Shown in pieces: positions 1-4,553 of a stretch of 5,227 bases of DNA. The notes below the pieces were generated by a model, which did not search any database, was not told the origin of the DNA, and saw only the letters and a list, made by a program, of their open reading frames with translations. The stretch is from CAZNRY01 sp964575675. Its GTDB lineage: Bacteria; Eisenbacteria; RBG-16-71-46; CAIMUX01; VGJL01. The stretch is taken from positions 1 through 5,227 of the forward strand of contig CAZNRY010000215.1 of the NCBI GenBank assembly GCA_964575675.1. Reading direction: 5' to 3'. Made by a program: the position numbers and the translations under genes. Each line of letters starts with the position of its first letter. The stretch's first letter is position 1.

Positions 1-617
1 GTGCGAATCGCCTTCTTGGCGCGGATCTCGGTCTCGTCACCGGCCAGCATCAGATCGACCATCAGGTGGACGACGTCGCGAGGCGTGAAGTGCTCGCCGG
101 GGTTCTCGTTCAGCGCCTCGTTGAACTTGCGAATCAGCTCCTCGAAGACCGTCCCCATCGTGGGGTTGTCGATCTTGTCCGGGTGCAGATCCACGTTCTT
201 GAAGCGCTCAAGCACCTGGAACAGGAGGCCCGCCTCGTCGAGCTTGCTGATCGTGTTGTCGAAGTCGAACTTCTCGAGCACCTCGCGCATGTTCGGGCTG
301 AAGCCGGCGATGTAGTTCCGCAGATTGCCGGCCAGATGCGGTGCGTCGGCGAGGAGCTTCTCGAAGTCATAGCGCGATGTGTTGTAGAAGGCGAATCCGG
401 CGATCTTGCGGAGCTGCGGGTCAAGGTTCTCGAGTTTCTTGCCCTTCAGCTCGGCCTGCTTGCCGAGGACCTTCTGCTTCGTGTCGGCCAACACGCAATC
501 GAGACGGCGCAGGACGGTCAGCGGCAGGATGACGTCCTGATACTTGCCGCGCTTGAAGGTGTCGCGGATCAGGTCCGCGACGCCCCAGAGGAAGCTGACG
601 ATCTCGCTATGGTTCAC
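1..617 (-). CDS. hsdM: Type I restriction-modification system DNA methyltransferase subunit HsdM (N-terminal part)
   Basis: This is the M subunit of a type I restriction-modification system, which with HsdS methylates adenine in a bipartite DNA target and with HsdR forms the restriction complex. The 205 codons in the window cover the helical HsdM N-terminal domain. It opens with NHSEIVSFLWGVADLIRD, continues with YQDVILPLTVLRRLD near residues 27-41, and reaches GEHFTPRDVVHLMVDLML near residues 174-191, the conserved entry into the N6-adenine methylase domain. The SAM-binding motif and the catalytic NPP(F/Y) motif would lie beyond the window edge, so activity cannot be judged. I chose the GTG at 617 because GGAGAG (626-631) lies 8 nt upstream; the nearby ATG is out of frame. 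The gene starts 66 bp after the carbonic anhydrase stop. hsdS and hsdR are expected to the left but are not visible. Family assignment is secure; the gene is cut by the window, not broken. Confidence 0.93.
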   Translation of the reverse strand, partial: MNHSEIVSFLWGVADLIRDTFKRGKYQDVILPLTVLRRLDCVLADTKQKVLGKQAELKGKKLENLDPQLRKIAGFAFYNTSRYDFEKLLADAPHLAGNLRNYIAGFSPNMREVLEKFDFDNTISKLDEAGLLFQVLERFKNVDLHPDKIDNPTMGTVFEELIRKFNEALNENPGEHFTPRDVVHLMVDLMLAGDETEIRAKKAIR

Positions 618-625
618 TGATTCTG

Positions 626-649
626 CTCTCCATCATCGTGTGCGCGCAC
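626..649 (-). promoter_or_regulatory. hsdM ribosome-binding site and upstream 10-bp palindrome
   Basis: On the minus strand GGAGAG (626-631) sits 8 nt before the GTG start of hsdM and decides that start. Just upstream, GTGCGCGCAC (640-649) is a perfect 10-bp palindrome, 22 nt from the start codon. It could be an operator half-site or chance in GC-rich DNA; I see no clear -10/-35 promoter. Confidence 0.4.
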
Positions 650-669
650 GCCGTCTCGTCGTTGGAACT

Positions 670-689
670 GTCTAACGGCCCGGTTAGCC
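670..689 (-). other. Collapsed attC-like pair of boxes at the end of the carbonic anhydrase gene
   Basis: On the minus strand GGCTAAC (683-689) contains the TAA stop of the carbonic anhydrase gene. It is followed 6 nt later by GTTAGAC (670-676), which fits the GTTRRRY consensus of integron core sites. The two heptamers are complementary at 6 of 7 positions, as the outer boxes of an attC site should be. A normal attC has about 40 or more bases between the boxes; here the stem-loop is absent. It may be the remains of an attC after deletion of its stem, or a short chance palindrome. Confidence 0.3.
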
Positions 690-1319
690 AGCCTCCGGCA
701 CACTATCAAAGAAATCAACAACCCCAGTCTCCAGCGAATACTCGGCGCCTACGACGAGGAGTCCATCTTTCTGGATCAGCTGCTCGAGGACTTCCGATCC
801 GTGTCGCAGATGGTTTGCTGAGACGCGGATGTTGGCCCGAACGGCGTGCCGCACCAGAGCATCCGGGTCGTGCCTGAGCTCTGTCGCCAGCAACGCTTCC
901 ACGGATGGCCGAATGCGGTCGACGATCGAACGCAGATTCCGCGACTGACTATCAGTCGGCTGCTGAAGTTCTTCCAGGGTTGCCAGAATAGCCCCGCACT
1001 GGGAATGCCCCAGAACCACCACCAGCCTTGTACCGAACCGCGCCGCGGCGAACTCGACGCTGCCGACTTGAGAAGAAGCGACGATGTTTCCGGCAACGCG
1101 GATGACAAACAGGTCGCCAAGGCCTTGGTCAAAGACGATCTCTGCTGGTACTCGCGAGTCGGAACATCCGAGAATGATGGCGAACGGCTCCTGACCTGCC
1201 GCCAACTCGTTGCGGCGCGTCTGGTTCGTGAGGGTGTCGCGGCTCCGAACGTCTGAGACGAAGCGACGGTTCCCCTCTCGCAGGCGTTCGAGTGCTTCTC
1301 GCGCTGAGATCATCGACAC
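684..1319 (-). CDS. Beta-class carbonic anhydrase
   Basis: This enzyme interconverts CO2 and bicarbonate and is expected to be a cytoplasmic zinc enzyme. The 211-aa product carries the beta-class signatures. CSDSRVP at residues 52-58 gives zinc ligand C52 and the D54/R56 catalytic dyad. GHSQCGA at 104-110 gives the other zinc ligands, H105 and C108. FVIRVAGNIV (71-80) and SVEFAAARFGTRLVVVLGHS (87-106) are also typical, as is the C-terminal VVGAEYSLETGVVDF. No signal peptide is seen and the length is normal. The start is either the GTG at 1319, with GAGG 5 nt upstream, or the ATG at 1313, with the same GAGG 11 nt upstream; I favour 1319. The gene follows about 220 bp of non-coding DNA that looks like a group II intron fragment. 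Its stop codon lies inside a collapsed attC-like pair of boxes, so it may have travelled as a cassette. All catalytic residues are intact. Confidence 0.96.
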   Translation of the reverse strand: MSMISAREALERLREGNRRFVSDVRSRDTLTNQTRRNELAAGQEPFAIILGCSDSRVPAEIVFDQGLGDLFVIRVAGNIVASSQVGSVEFAAARFGTRLVVVLGHSQCGAILATLEELQQPTDSQSRNLRSIVDRIRPSVEALLATELRHDPDALVRHAVRANIRVSANHLRHGSEVLEQLIQKDGLLVVGAEYSLETGVVDFFDSVPEAG

Positions 1320-1344
1320 TTCATCCTCGGTCGGTAAATCGGGA

Positions 1345-1536
1345 TAGGGAGGAGCCTCGCGGCTTCAATCCTCTCTCATATCCGGTTCCTGTTCGTCGCC
1401 CCCCGCATTTCGGATTGGGCTTCCTCCAGACCCCACCTCGCGATGACGCCCTTGCCCTTCTCCTTGCCTTCGGCTCCGCGGTTACCTGGCACGGGGACTT
1501 CCACCCCGCTCGATCTGTGTCATGCCTGGCACACAC
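1345..1536 (-). mobile_element. Probable group II intron remnant (5' end and part of domain I)
   Basis: This stretch has no supportable gene. Read on the minus strand it resembles the 5' portion of a bacterial group II intron. It begins GTGTGTGCC at 1536, close to the GUGYG intron start. It continues with the hairpin CGGGG-TGGAAGT-CCCCG (1492-1508), the tract AAGGGCAAGGGCGTCATCGC (1444-1463) running into GAGGTGG, TCTGGAGGAAGCC, and then GACGAACAGGAACC-GGATATGAG (about 1375-1397). I recognise this order of motifs from domain I of intron RNAs that encode LtrA-type reverse transcriptases. Domains II-VI and the reverse transcriptase gene are absent, so it cannot splice or move by itself. It directly abuts the attC-like site at 1542-1601, and its left boundary near the carbonic anhydrase leader is uncertain. 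The assignment is from memory of intron sequences and needs a covariance-model search; the class is not resolved. Confidence 0.55.
1349..1373 (-). other. Hairpin with GCGA tetraloop in the carbonic anhydrase leader
   Basis: On the minus strand AGCC-GCGA-GGCT (1353-1364) forms a 4-bp stem closed by a GNRA-type tetraloop. GAGG (1370-1373) and CCTC (1349-1352) extend it by 4 bp, with a 5-nt bulge on the 5' side. It ends about 30 nt before the carbonic anhydrase start. It may be part of the intron remnant, as GNRA loops are common in group II ribozymes, or a leader structure. It lacks a T-tract, so it is not a typical terminator. Confidence 0.35.
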
Positions 1537-1541
1537 GATCG

Positions 1542-1601
1542 TGTTAACCGGCCGCGGCGAGCGAATGCGAGCCAGCGGTCCGGTCCACCGCATTGTTATG
1601 C
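1542..1601 (-). other. Probable integron attC recombination site after the HhH gene
   Basis: On the minus strand GCATAAC (1595-1601) overlaps the stop codon of the upstream gene and is followed by AATGCGG, the common AACAA-type left end of an attC. The right end is GTTAACA (1542-1548), giving a 60-bp element within the usual attC size range. Two mutually exclusive stems are possible. One pairs GCGGTG with CGCCGC next to the TAAC/GTTA outer pair. The other pairs CCGGACCGC (1575-1583) with GCGGCCGG (1548-1555) and leaves one A unpaired. The right box fits GTTRRRY only in its first five positions. The adjacent 12-bp palindrome acacgatcgtgt (1533-1544) overlaps its outer edge. Confidence 0.5.
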
Positions 1602-2141
1602 CGAGCGTTGGCTTAGCCTCCGGTCGTATTCCCAAATCGCCAAGTCTGCTTCCTGCACGGGCCAGCCGAGGTCGGCTGCCACGCGGGCTACTTCACTTCG
1701 ATAGCGCAAGTAGTCGCTGATAGAGAAGGCCGTCCGCTCCTCACCGAAGACCGTTCGCCATCCCCGGAAGTCGATGACGCAGTATCGCTGAGGTTCGGTG
1801 AGCGCCAGGACGGCCGACGCTACCGGAACGCCGACACCAGGCAGTGCCACCAGCAAACCCAGGCGAACGGCACACTCGTACTCGAGAGCGGGCCCCACGA
1901 CCTTGAACACCGACTCGGTGACCGCCCGGTACGCGGCTTCAGTGTTCCTCGCGCGATGCGTGGCCTGTCGCCCATATTGAGATCGCAGCTTCCACCGGAA
2001 TACTCGGTCGAGCTCATCGCCGGTGAGGAAGAACGGGCTCCGCGCCTCCCGGCACCTCCCGAATTCCGCTTTCAGCGCTTCCGTCTCTGCATAGTCCGGG
2101 CTTGCGGTCCGGAGATGGCGTACGTCATCAGCTTTGATCAT
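1596..2141 (-). CDS. Helix-hairpin-helix protein resembling the HhH-GPD DNA glycosylase core; function unknown
   Basis: The 181-aa product has LPGVGVPVASAVLAL at residues 100-114, which is a helix-hairpin-helix, followed by RYCVIDFRGW at 119-128. In the HhH-GPD superfamily (endonuclease III, MutY, AlkA, OGG1) the hairpin LPGVG is followed about 20 residues later by a catalytic Asp, and D124 falls in that position. The hairpin Lys of bifunctional glycosylase/lyases is absent (V105 here), and no C-terminal iron-sulfur cysteines are seen. The protein ends with LAIWEYDRRL, a pattern I associate with a widespread uncharacterised bacterial family. A DNA-binding or base-excision role is inference only. 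No signal peptide or membrane segment is visible. It starts at the ATG at 2141, 10 nt after the GTTATGC core box, with only a weak AGAG as ribosome-binding site. It ends inside the next attC-like site, so it has the layout of a gene cassette of about 610 bp. Confidence 0.82.
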   Translation of the reverse strand: MIKADDVRHLRTASPDYAETEALKAEFGRCREARSPFFLTGDELDRVFRWKLRSQYGRQATHRARNTEAAYRAVTESVFKVVGPALEYECAVRLGLLVALPGVGVPVASAVLALTEPQRYCVIDFRGWRTVFGEERTAFSISDYLRYRSEVARVAADLGWPVQEADLAIWEYDRRLSQRSA

Positions 2142-2151
2142 GCTCTATTCG

Positions 2152-2206
2152 GCATAACGCCAATTCAGCCACCAGAGCCTACCTCTTACGAAAGATCTGA
2201 TTTCGG
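2152..2206 (-). other. Degenerate attC-like site between the 129-aa and HhH genes
   Basis: On the minus strand the right half is well formed: CTGAATTGG (2160-2168) followed by the core box GTTATGC (2152-2158), which fits GTTRRRY except at one position. The partner arm CCGAAATCAG (2197-2206) pairs with CTGAATTGG except for one mismatch and one extra base, but it lies inside the last codons of the upstream gene. A clear RYYYAAC box is missing on that side. The site probably marks a cassette boundary whose left end is decayed or has been shortened by a fusion. Confidence 0.33.
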
Positions 2207-2568
2207 TCACGGCCGGCCCAGAAAGGACATAGATGACAGGTCCCTCCCTCGGGATAGTCCAAACCCTCTTCGTGCGGACAGCCGTAGATGCCCGGGGTGA
2301 TCACCACGCTGCGGACACCGTGGTCATCGAGGAACTCCCGGACCCGCCCGAGAACCTGACTATTCTGGCGCACGTCCAGGTCGGCCGAAACCCATTTTGC
2401 CATGGGATCCGGGTCGCTGTCTTCCGACTTCACGACGCTGACCACAACCTTGGAGGCGAACCGATCCGTGGGGCCATAATACGCCACCGTGCCAATAGGA
2501 TAGCCGCGGAATCCGCCCCTGGCCTTTCGCTCGATTCGTTTCCGGACGTCCTTGGCGCTCTCGGTCAT
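2179..2568 (-). CDS. Conserved hypothetical 129-aa protein with C-terminal C-H-C-C cluster
   Basis: The product begins MTESAKDVRKRIERKA and has a conserved-looking core: GGFRGYPIGTVAYYGPTDRF at residues 18-37, then a strand VVVSVV, then VREFLDDHGVRSVVITPGIY at 76-95. It ends with GCPHEEGLDYPEGGTCHLCPFW (96-117), where C97, H99, C111 and C114 could bind zinc. I recall very similar short proteins annotated only as hypothetical in many bacteria, so the family is widespread but its function is unknown to me. No signal peptide or transmembrane segment is seen. The frame is open further upstream, but I chose the ATG at 2568 because GGGAGGG (2577-2583) lies 8 nt upstream and the extra upstream residues would run through the attC-like site at 2587-2650. 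Its stop is 27 nt from the next core box, and it has the layout of a cassette gene. Confidence 0.85.
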   Translation of the reverse strand: MTESAKDVRKRIERKARGGFRGYPIGTVAYYGPTDRFASKVVVSVVKSEDSDPDPMAKWVSADLDVRQNSQVLGRVREFLDDHGVRSVVITPGIYGCPHEEGLDYPEGGTCHLCPFWAGRDRNQIFRKR

Positions 2569-2586
2569 TCTTGGTGCCCTCCCGGT

Positions 2587-2650
2587 TTCAAACGAAACGT
2601 GCCGGCAGGCCGACGCATGTCTCCCCGGATCCTGCCGACTCGTGGTTGCC
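2587..2650 (-). other. Probable integron attC recombination site after the 105-aa gene
   Basis: On the minus strand GGCAACC begins at 2650, the base after the TGA stop of the upstream gene. The arm ACGAGTCGGCAGG (2631-2643) pairs with CCTGCCGGCACGT (2597-2609) at 11 of 13 positions, with a further G-T type pair, and encloses a 21-nt loop. The far end carries GTTTGAA (2587-2593), an imperfect GTTRRRY box. The 64-bp length, placement at the stop codon, and a new ribosome-binding site and start just beyond it fit an attC site. The outer boxes match the consensus less well than the stem does. Confidence 0.5.
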
Positions 2651-2968
2651 TCAAGTTCCGCGACTCCTCCGCCGCTTCCCATTGGGCGTGGTGACACCAT
2701 TCGGGCTCAGGAGCTCGTTGCGCTGGCCGTACTTCTTGATCACCGCGGTACGGAGGGTCTCTCTCTGAGCCGCGGTCAGGCCATAGGCGGACGTGGAGTA
2801 CTCCCAGTCCCCTATGCGGATGAGGTCCCGTTCGCACAGGACCGAACATGCGGCGCAGAGGCCCAGGTCTCCCATAGGCAGAAAGGAATCGCATCCCGGA
2901 CACTCTGCCTCGTACATTCCGAACTGATCCTCGAACGAGTCAGGCCCCACGGTGCGGCTCCGCTTCAT
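2651..2968 (-). CDS. Small four-cysteine (zinc-ribbon-like) protein, function unknown
   Basis: The 105-aa product has a likely zinc knuckle made of CPGC (residues 23-26) and CAAC (38-41), with a further Cys at 45. It is followed by RDLIRIGDWEYSTSAYGLT (47-65) and an alpha-helical stretch, AAQRETLRTAVIKKYG (66-81). The C-terminus is basic and probably flexible (NGKRRRSRGT). I recall similar small hypothetical proteins with a DWEYS...AYGL...R..LR..VI..YG pattern but know no function. Zinc binding is inferred from the paired CxxC motifs. The ATG at 2968 lies 6 nt after the GTTATAT box of the preceding attC-like site and has no clear ribosome-binding site, so it may depend on read-through translation or a weak leader. 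The stop is followed at once by the next attC-like site, giving a cassette of about 390 bp. Confidence 0.8.
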   Translation of the reverse strand: MKRSRTVGPDSFEDQFGMYEAECPGCDSFLPMGDLGLCAACSVLCERDLIRIGDWEYSTSAYGLTAAQRETLRTAVIKKYGQRNELLSPNGVTTPNGKRRRSRGT

Positions 2969-2974
2969 TGAGAC

Positions 2975-3036
2975 ATATAACGCTGGGCGTCACCTGCAGA
3001 TGCGAAGCGGCTGGCAGGTGCACGCCCTTGTTCGGA
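2975..3036 (-). other. Probable integron attC recombination site after the antitoxin gene
   Basis: This is the best-formed site in the window. On the minus strand it begins TCCGAAC-AAGG (left box 3030-3036), 6 nt after the TGA of the antitoxin gene. GGGCGTGCACCTGC (3014-3027) pairs with GCAGGTGACGCCC (2985-2997): 13 perfect pairs with a single unpaired G in the left arm and a 16-nt loop. The right box is GTTATAT (2975-2981), preceded by the CAGC spacer. Total length is 62 bp. One extra base in an otherwise complementary stem and two short outer boxes are hallmarks of attC sites folded by integron integrases. The next gene's ATG follows after 6 nt. Confidence 0.65.
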
Positions 3037-3042
3037 CCTTCC

Positions 3043-3255
3043 TCACCCAGTCGCGGCGATCCTCTTGGCATTCTGCTCGACCGACCGGATCAAGTCCTGG
3101 ATGGCATCCACCTCGGGCTCCTCAAAGTACGCCTCTCCACACTGCTCGCAGACCCAGGTCGGAACGCTGTCTAGGACGACGTGGCACCCCTTGCGGTCGA
3201 CGTGGAAGGGTGCGGACCCACGAGTCATCTCGCCCTGGCAATGAAGACACTTCAT
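3043..3255 (-). CDS. YgiT-type zinc-finger protein, probable antitoxin of a DUF4258/YgiT pair
   Basis: The 70-aa product has two CxxC pairs, MKCLHC (C3, C6) and WVCEQCGEAYF (C36, C39). This is the zinc-binding domain seen in the N-terminal half of MqsA/YgiT antitoxins. The rest (EPEVDAIQDLIRSVEQNAKRIAA) is a predicted helix. It lacks the C-terminal HTH of full-length MqsA (about 130 aa), as is usual for the short YgiT-type antitoxins paired with DUF4258 or MqsR-like toxins. Its role is to bind and neutralise the toxin; DNA binding is not expected without the HTH. The ATG at 3255 overlaps the toxin stop by four bases (ATGA), so translation is probably coupled. It also has its own strong GGAGG (3261-3265) 5 nt upstream. 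The gene looks intact although its partner is truncated. The stop is followed after 6 nt by an attC-like site. Confidence 0.88.
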   Translation of the reverse strand: MKCLHCQGEMTRGSAPFHVDRKGCHVVLDSVPTWVCEQCGEAYFEEPEVDAIQDLIRSVEQNAKRIAATG

Positions 3256-3434
3256 AATGACCTCCGCGCTCTAAACCCGTCGGTCCATTCTCGCGCGTCC
3301 GGAAGGTAGGCCGTGATGATCGCCAGATAGTCCTCCTTCGGGGAGCAGACTACGTGGATAGGTCGTCCGCCCTTGCCGAAACCGAGTACCAGGCAGCTGT
3401 GCCCACGAGGATCGGATGGATAGTCCTCGACCAA
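3252..3434 (-). pseudogene. DUF4258-family toxin-like gene, 5'-truncated
   Basis: The frame encodes VEDYPSDPRGHSCLVLGFG, then GGRPIHVVCSPKEDYLAIIT, then AYLPDAREWTDGF. This matches the second half of DUF4258 proteins, small mRNA-interferase-like toxins related in fold to MqsR/RelE, which are usually paired with YgiT-type antitoxins. The expected N-terminal 25-30 residues, with the HA..RM.ERGI-type helix, are missing. The frame is open only from a TGA at about 3472, just past the terC stop. The only start available is a TTG at 3434 with AGGA almost touching it, a poor initiation site. The homologous sequence therefore begins abruptly within about 45 bp of terC, which points to a deletion or insertion junction there. 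If it is translated, the product would be about 60 aa and probably inactive. A functional short form cannot be excluded. It overlaps the antitoxin start by 4 bases. Confidence 0.65.
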
Positions 3435-3476
3435 TTCCTGCCGATAAGCTGCGGGTGCCGCAAGCGACCGTCAGTT

Positions 3477-4553
3477 TCATCGGCTTGCTAGGCGGCTCAT
3501 TCGCCGACGCTCCGCTAGTACGGATGTTGCCATGCCCGCTGCTAGGATCGAGAGGATCACAGTCAGCAAGTACAAGTTGAAGTGCTTCCCGAGGGCGAGC
3601 TTCAGCCATTCGGCAAGCAACATCTTCACGCCCACTACCATCAGGACCAGTGCGAGCGAGACCTTTAGGTATCGGAACTTCTTCACCATGCCGGCCAGCG
3701 CGAAGTAGAGCGATCGCAGACCGAGAATCGCGAACACGTTGCTGGTGAACACCAAGAACGGGTCGCCCGTGATGGCGAAGATGGCCGGGATCGAGTCGAC
3801 GGCAAAGATCAGATCGGTCGTCTCGACCATGACGAGCGCCAGCGCCAGAGGCGTGAGGAGCAGGGTTCCCGGCCGAGCCTTGTCCACGACCTCATCCGGG
3901 GCCGTGGGCGCACCGGGGACCTCGCTCTCGTACGACGCGGGTGCACCGGCGCGAACGACAAAGTGCTCGCCGTGGAACCTGGCGGTCACCGGGAACAAGC
4001 GGCGCGTCAACCGAACGACGATGTTCTTGTTCGGATCGGTGTGATCCGTCTTGAGAAAGAGCATCTTGATCGCCGTCAGGATCAAGAAAACGGCGAAGAA
4101 GTACAGAACCCAGTGGAACTCGGCGATCAGCTTCGCCCCGACACCGATCATCGCACCGCGCAGGAGCAGAGCGCCGAGGATGCCCCAGAACAGCACGCGG
4201 TGCTGGTAGAGCGGCGGCACCGCGAAGAAGCCGAAGATCATCGCGATCACGAAGATGTTGTCCACGCTGAGGGACTTCTCGACGACGTAGCCGGTCAGGT
4301 ACTTCTCCGTTGCCGTTGCGCCGCCGTTCGTCAGCCCATCGACCGCGTCCACCATGGTGCCAAGGCCGAACCACTGGCCGTCGTAGGCGAAGTACACGAA
4401 CACGGAGAACGACAACCCCATGGCTAGCCACACGGCGGACCAAGCGAGGGCCTCCTTGACGCTGACGACGTGGGCCTTGCGGTGAAAGACGCCCAGGTCC
4501 AGTGCCAGCATCAGTAGGACAAACGCTATGAATGCTATCCAGATCCACATCAC
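3477..4553 (-). CDS. TerC/Alx family integral membrane protein, probable metal (manganese) exporter
   Basis: The 358-aa product is a polytopic inner-membrane protein of the TerC family, whose members Alx, MeeF/MeeY and relatives are linked to manganese export and tellurite resistance. Membrane segments begin at about residues 4, 37, 99, 121, 147, 231, 263, 298 and 327. Family motifs with acidic residues are present: ALDLGVFHRKAH (17-28), YVVEKSLSVDNIFVIAMIF (89-107), VLFWGILGALLLRGAMIGVG (120-139), and VETTDLIFAVDSIPAIFAIT (243-262) followed by DPFLVFTSNVFAILGLRSLYF. A soluble loop lies at about 168-228. Length and C-terminus (AERRRMSRLASR) are normal for the family. The start is the GTG at 4553, with GGAGG (4564-4568) 10 nt upstream; the ATG at 4550 is the alternative. 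I could not find the conserved bases of a yybP-ykoY manganese riboswitch upstream. The truncated toxin frame begins only 42 bp after its stop. Confidence 0.94.
   Translation of the reverse strand: MMWIWIAFIAFVLLMLALDLGVFHRKAHVVSVKEALAWSAVWLAMGLSFSVFVYFAYDGQWFGLGTMVDAVDGLTNGGATATEKYLTGYVVEKSLSVDNIFVIAMIFGFFAVPPLYQHRVLFWGILGALLLRGAMIGVGAKLIAEFHWVLYFFAVFLILTAIKMLFLKTDHTDPNKNIVVRLTRRLFPVTARFHGEHFVVRAGAPASYESEVPGAPTAPDEVVDKARPGTLLLTPLALALVMVETTDLIFAVDSIPAIFAITGDPFLVFTSNVFAILGLRSLYFALAGMVKKFRYLKVSLALVLMVVGVKMLLAEWLKLALGKHFNLYLLTVILSILAAGMATSVLAERRRMSRLASR

Noticed and set aside
66..620. 184-codon plus-strand frame opposite hsdM
   Set aside because: It is antisense to a clearly conserved HsdM reading frame and is Glu/Val/Leu-rich, as expected for a shadow of a GC-rich gene.
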